Below, piece by piece: positions 1 through 8,549 of a stretch of DNA of 64,000 nucleotides (positions within the stretch are counted from its first letter, which is position 1; the number at the start of each line of letters is the position of its first letter). The DNA comes from Prevotella scopos JCM 17725. GTDB taxonomy: Bacteria; Bacteroidota; Bacteroidia; Bacteroidales; Bacteroidaceae. The stretch spans positions 1,550,001 to 1,614,000 of the forward strand of contig NZ_CP072390.1 in NCBI RefSeq assembly GCF_018127785.1. The letters run 5' to 3'. Made by a program: the position numbers and the translations under genes. The notes beneath the pieces are model-generated. The model was not told the origin of the DNA. It ran no database searches and saw only the letters and a program-made list of their open reading frames with translations.

Positions 1-312
1 CGGGTCGTATATAATATGGTGAGGACGATACTTCAACAGCGCATCCACCACAACAGCCAAAGTCTCTATGGTTCTAATCATTCCCACCTTTACCGTATCA
101 GGCTGCATATCATTGATAATGGCCTCAATCTGTCCCCTTACTATTTCTGCAGGAAGATCATAGAAGGCCTGAATACCCAATGTATTCTGAACAGTAACGG
201 AGGTTACAGCCGACACCGCATAGCCACCCAATGCAGCTATCGTTCTGATATCAGCCTGCACTCCTGAGCCACCAGTGCTATCTGAACCTGTTATTGTGAG
301 AATTGTTTTCAA
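1..312 (-). CDS. thiD: Hydroxymethylpyrimidine/phosphomethylpyrimidine kinase, N-terminal part (cut by window edge)
   Basis: Reverse-strand translation gives KTILTITGSDSTGG, then GVQADIRTIAALGGY and VTSVTVQNTLGIQ, which is the N-terminal signature of the ThiD ribokinase-like family. The enzyme phosphorylates HMP and HMP-P in thiamine synthesis in the cytoplasm. About 103 residues are visible; the remainder lies before base 1. No ATG is available in frame, so the TTG at 312-310 (MKTILTITG) is the likely start, at the place where family members normally begin. The gene is transcribed away from the TonB-dependent receptor. I looked for a TPP riboswitch in 313-510 and saw none. The family call is firm; the TTG start is inferred. 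Confidence 0.85.
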   Translation of the reverse strand, partial: MKTILTITGSDSTGGSGVQADIRTIAALGGYAVSAVTSVTVQNTLGIQAFYDLPAEIVRGQIEAIINDMQPDTVKVGMIRTIETLAVVVDALLKYRPHHIIYDP

Positions 313-460
313 TAGCTTAGCGTTTTGATTCTGCTTACAAAGTAAAAAGAAATTATTGAAACCTGCAAGAGTTATTCCTAAATTGACAAGAAAAACGAAA
401 GTTCTGACTGATATTAGGCTTATTAGGCCAATAGCAATGAAAATACCGACCAATAGGTAT

Positions 461-490
461 TGCCTAATTTATAAAAACAACATAACTTTG
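461..490 (+). promoter_or_regulatory. Bacteroidota-type promoter for the TonB-dependent receptor
   Basis: TTG at 461-463 and TAACTTTG at 483-490 are 19 bases apart and match the -33/-7 consensus of Bacteroidota sigma-ABfr promoters. Transcription would start near 496, leaving a leader of only about 15 bases before the proposed ATA start codon at 511. Confidence 0.65.
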
Positions 491-510
491 CAAAGTTATT
501 TACAAACCAT

Positions 511-2985
511 ATAATAACAAATAAAAAATATTTACTAATCTTAACCGCCATATTATGCTCTTTAGCAGCCATGGCACAAAACACCGACGCAATGCTCTTC
601 GGTGACGTAAAGGCAAAAGAAGGTGGACAACACCTCTCTCATGCTAAAATCCAAGTAAAAGGTACCAACCTTAAAACTCAATGCGATGCTACTGGACACT
701 TCAAATTAAGTAATCTTCCTGTTGGAAAGCAGGTTATCATTGCTACACTTTCTAGTTATCAGCAGCAGGAAATCGAAGTAAATATGGAAGCCAACAAGGG
801 TACTGGTGCTTACTTTGAGTTGGAAAAAGATCCATTAGAGTTAAGTCAGGTCGTTGTAACTGGTACTCGTACCAGCCACTTTGTAAAGGACGTGCCTATC
901 CGTACAGAGGTTCTGACATCACAGGCTATCACCAAGAAGAATGCCCAGAACTTATACGAAGCACTTGAAGGTGTACCGGGTATCCGTGTAGAACAGCAGT
1001 GCCAGTTCTGTAACTTCTCTGAAGTACGTATGCAAGGCTTGGGCGCTGAGCACACACAGGTACTCATTGATGGTGAGCCTATTTACTCTGGTCTTGCTGG
1101 TGTCTATGGTTTACAGCAGATTGGAACCAATGACATCGACCGCCTTGAGGTGGTTAAGGGTGCTGGTTCTGCACTCTATGGAAGTAGTGCCGTTGCTGGT
1201 GCTATCAATATTATCTCAAAGGAACCAACCTTTGAGCCATCTGTTAATGGTGATATTCAGTTTGGAAACTTTGGCTTCAAGAGCTATAAGGGTTCTGGTT
1301 CTATGCGTTATAACAACATCGGTCTGAGTGTATTCGCACAGCGAACACAGATGGACGCTATCGACCGCACACAGAATGGACTTACACGTAAGGAAGTAAA
1401 GAACAAGGATGGTATCTCTGATCGTGTAGATGAGACGATGAATAACCTTGGTTTCAGCCTTTATTTCTATCAGCCTTTTGCTAAGAACGATAAACTCGTA
1501 CTGCGTGGTAAGGCGATTGACGAGCACCGTTTCGGTGGTGTTATGACGAATGATCAATATATGAATCCATATACTGATGGTACTGAAGACATTCGTACCA
1601 ACCGTCTTTCAGCTGACCTCGCTTACACCTTGCCTATCGGTAAGCACTCTGAATTAAATCTTACAACAGCTTACGTATATCACAAACGCCTGGCAACAAA
1701 CGACACCTTCCTTCACGACTATATGGATTCTCACAAGGATCCAGCACATCCAGATGAAGACGGTGCAGAACCTGACGTTTCTATGATGCGCCCATACATT
1801 GCTAAGGAGAATACGGTGACACCATCACTCTCCTTCACTTCAATTCTTGGCAACCATACATTGCTTGGTGGTGTACAGGGTTATTTCACTCGTTTGCGTG
1901 AGACTGGACTCTATGTCATCTCTGCTGAGGACGAGAAGACAAGTCCTTACTATGGCGTTCCATATACTTCTATCGGTAAGAAACACGCCAACGAGCTTGG
2001 TTTCTTCGTACAGGATGAGTGGAACGTGACTCCAAAGTTGATTGTTGTACCAGGTATCCGTGTTGATTATCATAGCTCTGGTGAGGAGTACGCTACCAGC
2101 GTAAAGGTTTCTGATAGCGCCTTCCCAACTACTAAGTTTAGTAAGACAACCATCAATCCTCGTATTGCTATCAAATATGAACTGACTCCTTCACTCATTC
2201 TTCGTGCTAATGTAGGTACAGGTTTCCGTGCTCCTTACGGATTCTCTGAGGACCTCCACCTCTGTAGTGGTTCGCCACGTGTATGGAAATCATCTAACCT
2301 TAAGGGTGAGCGTGCTATTAGCTACAACCTCTCAGCAGACTATTATGCTAAGAAATATCAGTTCAGCATCAACATCTTCCGCACCAACTTGAAAGATAAG
2401 ATTCAGTTCTCTCCTGCAGACGATGAGGTTAAGAAGTTCGGTTACTCTTACCAGTGGGAGAATGTTGACGATGCCTACGTACAGGGTGTTGAATTAGGTG
2501 CAAAGGCAAATCTCTTCCGCAACTTCAATGCTGGTATTAACTGGACCTTCAATCAAGGTAAGTTTAAGCACGAGCGTGCAGACTGGTCAGACCCTAACGA
2601 TGAGACTGTAAAAGAGTTCCCACAGCGTCTGCAGTATGCGAAGGACAGCCGTAACGTTTCTCGTTTCCCAGCAATGACTGGCGATATCGACCTCGATTAT
2701 ACCCCTGGCACATGGACTTTCTCTCTCACAAGCTCATTACAGGGAAGAATGTTCATCGACTACAACTCTGAGGACGATGGTGCAACATCAAAGATTAAGA
2801 AGACAAACACCTTCATGATCTTCAACTGCCGTGCTGCAAAGCGTTTCGGTTCATGTACTGTTTATGCAGGTGCTAAGAATATCTTCAGCTATATTCAGGA
2901 CGAGAAACACACAGACGACGCAGCCTTCATGTATGCTCCAGTTTATGGTGCAACATGGTATGTAGGTCTCAGCGTTAGACTATAA
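511..2985 (+). CDS. TonB-dependent outer-membrane receptor with carboxypeptidase-D-like N-terminal domain
   Basis: Predicted outer-membrane active transporter; the ligand is unknown. Numbering from the ATG at 571: residues 8-90 form a carboxypeptidase-D-regulatory-like domain, QVVVTGTR near 93-100 looks like the TonB box/plug start, the plug runs to about 220, and a 22-strand-type barrel follows with FRAP near the middle. The plug has a CxxC pair (C144, C147). The open frame extends upstream to a stop at 472-474 and the codons before 571 encode a perfect signal peptide (NKKYLLILTAILCSLAAMA), yet contain no ATG, GTG, TTG or CTG. I therefore place the start at ATA 511 (or ATA 514). Starting at 571 would give a receptor with no export signal. 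A strong terminator follows, so the gene is probably monocistronic. Confidence 0.85.
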   Translation: MITNKKYLLILTAILCSLAAMAQNTDAMLFGDVKAKEGGQHLSHAKIQVKGTNLKTQCDATGHFKLSNLPVGKQVIIATLSSYQQQEIEVNMEANKGTGAYFELEKDPLELSQVVVTGTRTSHFVKDVPIRTEVLTSQAITKKNAQNLYEALEGVPGIRVEQQCQFCNFSEVRMQGLGAEHTQVLIDGEPIYSGLAGVYGLQQIGTNDIDRLEVVKGAGSALYGSSAVAGAINIISKEPTFEPSVNGDIQFGNFGFKSYKGSGSMRYNNIGLSVFAQRTQMDAIDRTQNGLTRKEVKNKDGISDRVDETMNNLGFSLYFYQPFAKNDKLVLRGKAIDEHRFGGVMTNDQYMNPYTDGTEDIRTNRLSADLAYTLPIGKHSELNLTTAYVYHKRLATNDTFLHDYMDSHKDPAHPDEDGAEPDVSMMRPYIAKENTVTPSLSFTSILGNHTLLGGVQGYFTRLRETGLYVISAEDEKTSPYYGVPYTSIGKKHANELGFFVQDEWNVTPKLIVVPGIRVDYHSSGEEYATSVKVSDSAFPTTKFSKTTINPRIAIKYELTPSLILRANVGTGFRAPYGFSEDLHLCSGSPRVWKSSNLKGERAISYNLSADYYAKKYQFSINIFRTNLKDKIQFSPADDEVKKFGYSYQWENVDDAYVQGVELGAKANLFRNFNAGINWTFNQGKFKHERADWSDPNDETVKEFPQRLQYAKDSRNVSRFPAMTGDIDLDYTPGTWTFSLTSSLQGRMFIDYNSEDDGATSKIKKTNTFMIFNCRAAKRFGSCTVYAGAKNIFSYIQDEKHTDDAAFMYAPVYGATWYVGLSVRL

Positions 2986-3018
2986 GAAATCTCTGAATTA
3001 TATTTTGATACTTAAGTC

Positions 3019-3060
3019 GCAGCCGCATTGCCCAACTGGGTGATGCGGCTGCTTTGTTTT
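3019..3060 (+). terminator. Rho-independent terminator after the TonB-dependent receptor
   Basis: GCAGCCGCAT (3019-3028) pairs perfectly with ATGCGGCTGC (3043-3052), with a 14-base loop and a TTTGTTTT tail. Confidence 0.9.
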
Positions 3061-3183
3061 ATACAACTAAGAGCAAAATAAAAACAAGCAAACCACTATG
3101 CGATAAGTCTTTCCTTCAAACAAAACACAAGAACTGATTGAACGCCTTGGGACTGAATTAAGCTCACCTTTTCCTACTATTTT

Positions 3184-3214
3184 TTGTTCTTTCCAATACA
3201 AATCATTATATTTG
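3184..3214 (+). promoter_or_regulatory. Promoter of the SPFH operon
   Basis: TTG at 3184-3186, 20-base spacer, TATATTTG at 3207-3214. It lies about 70 bases before the ATG at 3293. Confidence 0.65.
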
Positions 3215-3292
3215 CATATTAGAATTAAAGTAGGCATCATAACTTATTACACAGCAATTATTAAACGAATTTGAAGAAGAACCAATAAAGCT

Positions 3293-4279
3293 ATGGGAAT
3301 AAAAGATTTTTTCAAACGCCAACTGCGAACTGTCATAGAATGGAAAGAGCAGAAAACTAACCTATTATTTCATCAATTGGAAACTACTACAGATGAAATA
3401 AAGAACGCAAGTAAACTTATCGTTGCTCCGGGACAAGGTTGTATTATCATTTATGATGGAAAGGTAAAAGGCACCCTTATTGAACCCGGCATCTATGACA
3501 TGGAAACCGCTAATCATCCCTTTATCACTTCACTGCTCAATCTTGCACAGCAAACAGAGAGCGAACACAAGATGAGGTTCTACTTCTTCCGCACGGCAGA
3601 GATGGTGAATATCCTTTGGGGAACAGCCTCACCAGTGAAGTATATAGAACCCTATTACAACTTACCAGTGGCACTTGGAGCCTGTGGAAACTTCTCCGTA
3701 AGGATTCAAGACGCATCACAAATGTTCGTTACGGTGCTTGGTACCGTTGCAAACTACTATGTAGAGGATGTGCAGGAACTTGTTTCTTCACGCATCATAA
3801 CGCCACTCACCAACTTTCTGGCAGTCAAAGCATACCCTTACAAAGAGGTGGATACGCACTTAGAAGAGCTTTCTAATGAATTACGAGAGAAGACGTCAGA
3901 GAAGTTATCACGCCTTGGTCTAGAGTTAACCGACTTCCGTATTGCATCAGTCACATTCGATGACGATACGATGGAACGTATTGGGCGCATTGCAAATATG
4001 GCCACTGAGAAGCAAGCAGCAGCCGAAGTAGACCTAGACTACACCGAGTTGCAGAAGTTAGGAGCCTTGCGTGATGCTGCAAAGAACCAAGGTGGACTGG
4101 CAGGAGCTGGTTTGCAAATGGGTGCCGGACTGCAGTTAGCACAAGACATATTCAAGTCGGGAGGTGCAAGCAGTGACCCTTCTCAACGCTTGCGGAAGCT
4201 CAAAAAGTTACTTGACGAGCAGCTCATCACAGCAGAAGAATACGAGCAAAAGAAGAACGAAATACTTTCTAAATTATGA
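3293..4279 (+). CDS. SPFH/Band-7-like protein with C-terminal SHOCT domain
   Basis: 328 residues. The N-terminal two thirds resemble the SPFH family of YdjI/'virion core-like' proteins: an early GQGCIIIYDGKVKGTLIEPG segment, then a central domain with FDDDTMERIGRIANM, and a helical region rich in Ala/Glu (about 225-290) with GLAGAGLQMGAGLQLA. The last 30 residues (LRKLKKLLDEQLITAEEYEQ) are a typical SHOCT oligomerisation/binding helix pair. No signal peptide or membrane segment is visible, so it is probably a cytoplasmic, membrane-associated scaffold. It is the first gene of a tight four-gene operon; its stop overlaps the next start as ATGA. Biochemical role unknown. Confidence 0.8.
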   Translation: MGIKDFFKRQLRTVIEWKEQKTNLLFHQLETTTDEIKNASKLIVAPGQGCIIIYDGKVKGTLIEPGIYDMETANHPFITSLLNLAQQTESEHKMRFYFFRTAEMVNILWGTASPVKYIEPYYNLPVALGACGNFSVRIQDASQMFVTVLGTVANYYVEDVQELVSSRIITPLTNFLAVKAYPYKEVDTHLEELSNELREKTSEKLSRLGLELTDFRIASVTFDDDTMERIGRIANMATEKQAAAEVDLDYTELQKLGALRDAAKNQGGLAGAGLQMGAGLQLAQDIFKSGGASSDPSQRLRKLKKLLDEQLITAEEYEQKKNEILSKL

Positions 4280-4614
4280 ATAAAGTCCTAATTCCCGCCA
4301 TAGCCATCCTCTTTGTCAACATCATTGCAGGTCTGGTTCTCTCTGTTTACCCCTTAGCAAACATGCTCTACACGAGTGCTGCCATCATTGTTAACACCCT
4401 GTTGGTGGTCATGTTGTTTGCTCTTGGTGCAGAACGAACACATCGTTTGAGCCTAGGAATGCTCTTCCTCTTTGCCAGCATCATAGAGTTTGGCAGTGGA
4501 CTAGTGGCTCCGAGCAGCGTAAAAGACAACTGGTGGATTATCCTCTTCGCTATCTTTACGGCTGTAGAAGGCGTCTTGAGTTATCTAGCCATCCACTATA
4601 AGAAACAATCATAA
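4276..4614 (+). CDS. Small integral membrane protein (four predicted helices)
   Basis: 112 residues, almost entirely hydrophobic. Helices are visible at about 5-25, 31-50, 57-75 and 84-106. There are no recognizable catalytic residues and I do not recognize the family. Its ATG overlaps the SPFH gene's TGA (ATGA), a sign of translational coupling, and the zinc-ribbon gene follows 20 bases later. SPFH proteins commonly work with small membrane partners, so a joint role in the inner membrane is plausible but inferred. Confidence 0.75.
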   Translation: MNKVLIPAIAILFVNIIAGLVLSVYPLANMLYTSAAIIVNTLLVVMLFALGAERTHRLSLGMLFLFASIIEFGSGLVAPSSVKDNWWIILFAIFTAVEGVLSYLAIHYKKQS

Positions 4615-4633
4615 GCACTGATTCTGTAAGAAA

Positions 4634-6025
4634 ATGTCAACAAAGATAAGACCTATAAAGTGTCCGAACTGCGGTAGTGAAAAGCATATTCAACTGGATG
4701 AAAAGCTCTATCGCTGTAAAAACTGTGGAACGGAATACTTCTTAGATGACGATGATATAACCATTCATGTTAAGCATCATTTTGACGATGGGGGCTTCAC
4801 GCGCATTAAAGGAGACGCTAACGTCTCTATGAGCAATGCGATACGAGCATTCGTCATCATCGGTGGTGTCTTATTCTTTCTGTTCTGTATTATGCTCTTC
4901 GGGTTCCACTCTTCCAGTCCAGACCTTAGTTCAGACGACTCCCTCAACGTAGATGACACTTATAAAGCCATCGTCCCAGTGAAGCATGACGGACGTGTTT
5001 GTTTCTTCTATCTAACCGATCGCCGTTTCCATAACACATTCTACAACAATAGAACCTCATCGAATGGTTACTATTATGGATTTATCGATCCGGATAGCGG
5101 AAAGGTGTTAGCTGACAAACTTCTCATCAGTGATGACGATGCAAGGAAGATTGGTATGACAGCTTTCCACATGCTTGAGATACAACATCTGAACCAAGCC
5201 AAGAAGTGGTATATCACGATTCCTAGCCAGTTTATACTCGAGATTGACCCACAGACACTCACACTAAAGAATGTCTCAAAGACTATCTTCGCCAATAAAA
5301 AAGCGATGTCAAGTGGTATCTCATCAGTAGCATTTATCTCTGATACCTACGAAGACCACGCTAGTACGGCGGGCGTAGGTGAGGGCTTCAAAGTCACCAA
5401 CAATATGGCAGAGACCTATTATTACTTCCCCGCCACAGACCGTCTTTATACGGAGGAAGCCTATGAATACGCCCAGCAACTACCTGCTTCTGAACTCAAT
5501 GGAGAGGTTCACGATAGTGTATTCTATATATTAGATCGAAAGGAAGCGAGCGAATCCTCTAGCCAAAAAGGCCTAAACCGATTATGGAGAATACGCTTCA
5601 TGTATCACTTAGGAGACCCTCAAGACGCTGGTTACTTCCTATATGGTGTGACAGATACTCCGCGTGGTGACGGTCGAATGATTAGTCATAATGCAATAAC
5701 AGATTGGTTTGCTGGCTTCAATACAAAGATTGATTACCAAGACTCGAAGTATATCCTTATAGAGTATAATGCTAGTATCTCGGAGGATGCACCAACGGTT
5801 CTTCAACTTCGGAACACTAATGGGGTGATTCTCTGGACACACTCTCTTGAGCTTCCAATGAAGATAGGTGGCATTATAAGAGATAATCAGAAGATATGGT
5901 TCAGAGCGACCAAGGAGAACAGTGAAACTGATGATGAACACTACATCGCAAGCCTTACTTTGAAGGAAGGCTACCTGAAGTATGAGTATAAGTTTGCGAC
6001 TGAACACAAGATACTAAAGCAATGA
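4634..6025 (+). CDS. Zinc-ribbon single-pass membrane protein with large C-terminal domain
   Basis: 463 residues. The N-terminus is a zinc ribbon (C10, C13, C28, C31: CPNCG...CKNCG), followed by an acidic linker and one transmembrane helix at about 70-91. The remaining 370 residues, with repeated hydrophobic strands and no transmembrane segment, would lie outside the cytoplasm and look like a beta-rich or propeller-like domain (ILWTHSLELPMKIGG, IWFRATKE). I do not recognize a known enzyme. Third gene of the SPFH operon; its TGA overlaps the ATG of the next gene. An envelope-sensing role would fit, but this is inference. Confidence 0.75.
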   Translation: MSTKIRPIKCPNCGSEKHIQLDEKLYRCKNCGTEYFLDDDDITIHVKHHFDDGGFTRIKGDANVSMSNAIRAFVIIGGVLFFLFCIMLFGFHSSSPDLSSDDSLNVDDTYKAIVPVKHDGRVCFFYLTDRRFHNTFYNNRTSSNGYYYGFIDPDSGKVLADKLLISDDDARKIGMTAFHMLEIQHLNQAKKWYITIPSQFILEIDPQTLTLKNVSKTIFANKKAMSSGISSVAFISDTYEDHASTAGVGEGFKVTNNMAETYYYFPATDRLYTEEAYEYAQQLPASELNGEVHDSVFYILDRKEASESSSQKGLNRLWRIRFMYHLGDPQDAGYFLYGVTDTPRGDGRMISHNAITDWFAGFNTKIDYQDSKYILIEYNASISEDAPTVLQLRNTNGVILWTHSLELPMKIGGIIRDNQKIWFRATKENSETDDEHYIASLTLKEGYLKYEYKFATEHKILKQ

Positions 6026-6801
6026 GTATTAAGCACGAGTATAGTATGAGAAAGATTCAAGTTCTTCTGCTCCTCCTTATCGCACTACCTTTAGCGTGTA
6101 ACGCACAGGTGAAGAAGATAGTAGAAACCTATGACAATGGACAGATAAAGTCGATTACTTATAGGGATAAGAAGACGGGGTTATTAGAAGGACACTGTGT
6201 TTCATATAAGGAGGATGGGAGCCTCTCCATGGAAGAAGACTATAAGGACGGTCTAAGGGATGGACAGGTGAAGTATTACGATGCGTTTGGTAACATCGAA
6301 AGTATCGTGAGTTACAGCAAAGGGAAGAAGCAGGGTAAGCTCATCAAGTACCAAAAGATGAATTGTCCCAGTGCAAATCCTTATCTTGAATACATTGAGA
6401 ACTACGAGAATGGACTACTACAGGGAATGACCTACGTGTACGATGATACTGGGCAAAAGATTATCGAACACGCACGTTACGATGATGGTCTATGTATCGA
6501 AGATACTGTATATCTCCCTAAAAGCACATTCTATGCGTATCGGACGAAAGGACCTAATGGTACTTATGTTGGTGGTGAGATGAAGAGCAGAATAGTACCC
6601 AATAAGAAGAATGCAGCTACTCATCAACCTACGAGGAAAGCTCCCGCTAGGCAACGGACAACGGCACCAAAACCTGTTAAAGCTAAGCCTGTTCCACAAC
6701 ATAAACCTGCTCCTGTAAGACAACAGAAGCCTCAACCAGCTGCACCACAGCCCAAGCCGCGATTGAAAGTGAATAAGGATGGGACAATAGAAATGGGTTA
6801 G
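6022..6801 (+). CDS. Secreted MORN-repeat-variant protein with Pro/Lys-rich tail
   Basis: Up to 259 residues. The first ATG (6022) overlaps the previous stop, but the signal peptide begins at the second Met (6046: MRKIQVLLLLLIALPLACNA), so 6046 may be the real start. The mature part has MORN_2-type repeats (ETYDNGQIKS, GHCVSYKEDGSLSMEEDYKDG, ENYENGLLQG), which are usual in Bacteroidota envelope proteins. A Lys/Pro/Gln-rich linker (about 195-245) follows, and the protein ends in RLKVNKDGTIEMG. A near-identical ending (HLKINKDGMIVVE) occurs in a decayed gene copy at 14924-15166. Last gene of the SPFH operon; partner or substrate unknown. Confidence 0.75.
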   Translation: MSIKHEYSMRKIQVLLLLLIALPLACNAQVKKIVETYDNGQIKSITYRDKKTGLLEGHCVSYKEDGSLSMEEDYKDGLRDGQVKYYDAFGNIESIVSYSKGKKQGKLIKYQKMNCPSANPYLEYIENYENGLLQGMTYVYDDTGQKIIEHARYDDGLCIEDTVYLPKSTFYAYRTKGPNGTYVGGEMKSRIVPNKKNAATHQPTRKAPARQRTTAPKPVKAKPVPQHKPAPVRQQKPQPAAPQPKPRLKVNKDGTIEMG

Positions 6802-6887
6802 CACATATATAATAAGGTGTATCGAGAATACATCTAACCTAATCGGTTTGCGAAATAAGCCTATTAGCTTGAACATAGAACATAAAG

Positions 6888-6925
6888 AAATCGAACCAGC
6901 TGGATGCTTCCAACTGGTTCGATTT
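6888..6925. terminator. Bidirectional terminator between convergent operons
   Basis: AAATCGAACCAG (6888-6899) and CTGGTTCGATTT (6914-6925) form a perfect 12-bp stem with a 14-base loop. It is A-rich on the left and T-rich on the right, so it can serve both the SPFH operon (plus) and PUL 1 (minus). Confidence 0.8.
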
Positions 6926-6931
6926 GTATAA

Positions 6932-6966
6932 TAGCTCTGTCCCTATAAAGGGACGGAAGAGAGCTA
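6932..6966 (-). terminator. Second hairpin after the PUL 1 glycosidase
   Basis: TAGCTCT (6932-6938) pairs with AGAGCTA (6960-6966), with an inner GTCCC/GGGAC stem. It lies directly downstream of the PUL 1 stop codon on the minus strand. It may be an extra terminator or an RNA 3'-end stabilizer. Confidence 0.5.
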
Positions 6967-6969
6967 GTC

Positions 6970-8418
6970 TTACTTTGTTAGCTTGATAATCTTACAGCCA
7001 TGTGCAGGAATGATCGCCTCAATCTTATCACTTACAGTTCCTTCATCAGCATGCTTCCAAAGGTCACGTGCAGACCAAGTACCAGTAATTCCCACCTTTG
7101 TCAAGTCAATAGAACGAGTTGCTGCTGCTTGATCACGGTTGAAGAGACCGATAACCCAAGAGCCATCCCTCATCTGACCATACCATACCTCTCCATCAGT
7201 ATTCCAGAGGTTACGCTCTAATGGCTGACCAACGAAACCATCCTTCTGCAAAGCAAGCATCTCATCATTCTGGAAGAACTTCAAGTCGTTGCCTGTAGGC
7301 ATATCTGTGATAGAGATTGGTCCACCTGCCATCAAAGGAAGAGAGATAACCGACATCTTCTCATTATCATCAGCATAGCTTCCGATACGAATAAAGTCGC
7401 CGTCAAGACGAATCTTCTTACGGCCAGAAATCTTTGACCAATTGATGAAACCGTCGAAAGCATTCTCAGAGTTTGGCCATCCACCACGAAGGTTACCGCG
7501 ATTATTATCAGAGAAACGATACCAAGAACCCTCAAGTGCATCGGCGTCAATACGTACCATATTACCCGCATATTTCTCGATAATAGCATTATTGCGGAGG
7601 TGAGGCATTACGAGAGAAACATATACGCCATACTTCTGTGCATACTTGTTAATCCACTGCATACCCTTTACATAACGCTCACGACCATAACCTTTATCGA
7701 TAACGTCAGTATAGTTCATACCATCTTCATACCAAGAGAGGAAGTCCATACGTACAAACTTCACACCTAAATCAGAATAGTGCTTGAAGAATCCTTCAAA
7801 ATACTGCTCTGCACCTGGGTGATCTGTTACTACCCAACCAAACTGATCCCTTGAGTTTGGATGCTTGATATCTTTATCTTTTGTTGGATCATAAGCCAGA
7901 CTGCTCACCTTAATACCATCTGTTCCTGGAATAACAGCATCAGGATTGGTATAATGATACCAGAATGGACTATCGTAAACACCGAGTTTCAGCCCCTTTG
8001 CCTTCAACTTAGCAACAATAGTAGTCAATGGGACCTCTGGCGAACGCTCATCTTTCGCTGTGCGGCTATAACGTGTCATGTAACCATCATCACCACTCAT
8101 CGAAGCAAAACCATCAGTAACAAGCATGTCATAACCATGCGATTTGAGATTGGTTGCTACATAGTCTGCAGCCTCATCCCAATCTTGCTCAGTAAAGATA
8201 TTTGGGAATGATCCAGCCTTTTCTTGTGCACGAAGATGACCATATACACTCCAGTAAAGTGGCGCATAGTCCATACCTTCAGCCTCTGCAACAGGTGTAA
8301 GACCTACTGTTGGGTCAGTCTTATCAACGCTCAGATCGCTGGTTACGTCCCATTCATTGCTGTTACAACTTGTCAGAAGAGCAGCGAAAGCCAAGCTTGC
8401 TAAAATATATTTCTTCAT
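6970..8418 (-). CDS. Clan GH-D (GH27-like) glycosidase lipoprotein
   Basis: 482 residues with a lipoprotein signal (AFAALLTSC, C18). The (beta/alpha)8 barrel resembles GH27: LKLGVYDSPFW near 143-153, VKFVRMDFLSW with D225 as candidate nucleophile, and MVRIDADALEGSW with D291 or D293 as candidate acid/base. The C-terminus (about 405-482) is the short beta-sandwich typical of GH27, with WYGQMRDGSWVIGLFNRD. GH27 contains alpha-galactosidases but also isomaltodextranases; the SusE/F-like neighbour, normally an alpha-glucan binder, makes an alpha-glucan substrate possible. Last gene of PUL 1, 131 bases after the SusE/F-type gene. Clan assignment is likely; substrate is open. Confidence 0.7.
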   Translation of the reverse strand: MKKYILASLAFAALLTSCNSNEWDVTSDLSVDKTDPTVGLTPVAEAEGMDYAPLYWSVYGHLRAQEKAGSFPNIFTEQDWDEAADYVATNLKSHGYDMLVTDGFASMSGDDGYMTRYSRTAKDERSPEVPLTTIVAKLKAKGLKLGVYDSPFWYHYTNPDAVIPGTDGIKVSSLAYDPTKDKDIKHPNSRDQFGWVVTDHPGAEQYFEGFFKHYSDLGVKFVRMDFLSWYEDGMNYTDVIDKGYGRERYVKGMQWINKYAQKYGVYVSLVMPHLRNNAIIEKYAGNMVRIDADALEGSWYRFSDNNRGNLRGGWPNSENAFDGFINWSKISGRKKIRLDGDFIRIGSYADDNEKMSVISLPLMAGGPISITDMPTGNDLKFFQNDEMLALQKDGFVGQPLERNLWNTDGEVWYGQMRDGSWVIGLFNRDQAAATRSIDLTKVGITGTWSARDLWKHADEGTVSDKIEAIIPAHGCKIIKLTK

Positions 8419-8549
8419 TGTTTTATTCTATCATAAGTAGTTTTAACCGGTAGCTGTGTGCCTTTAGCCTAATAAAATCCATGCATTATACTTACAAAAC
8501 CCATGCATTGGAGCACCAGCTAACCGGTTATTTATGTTTTTAAACTCTG

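Noticed and set aside
16..267. Plus-strand 83-codon frame at the left edge
   Set aside because: It lies opposite the clear ThiD reading frame and its product has no recognizable character.
313..510. Possible TPP riboswitch between thiD and the TonB receptor
   Set aside because: None of the conserved TPP-aptamer words was found and thiD is transcribed with almost no leader here.
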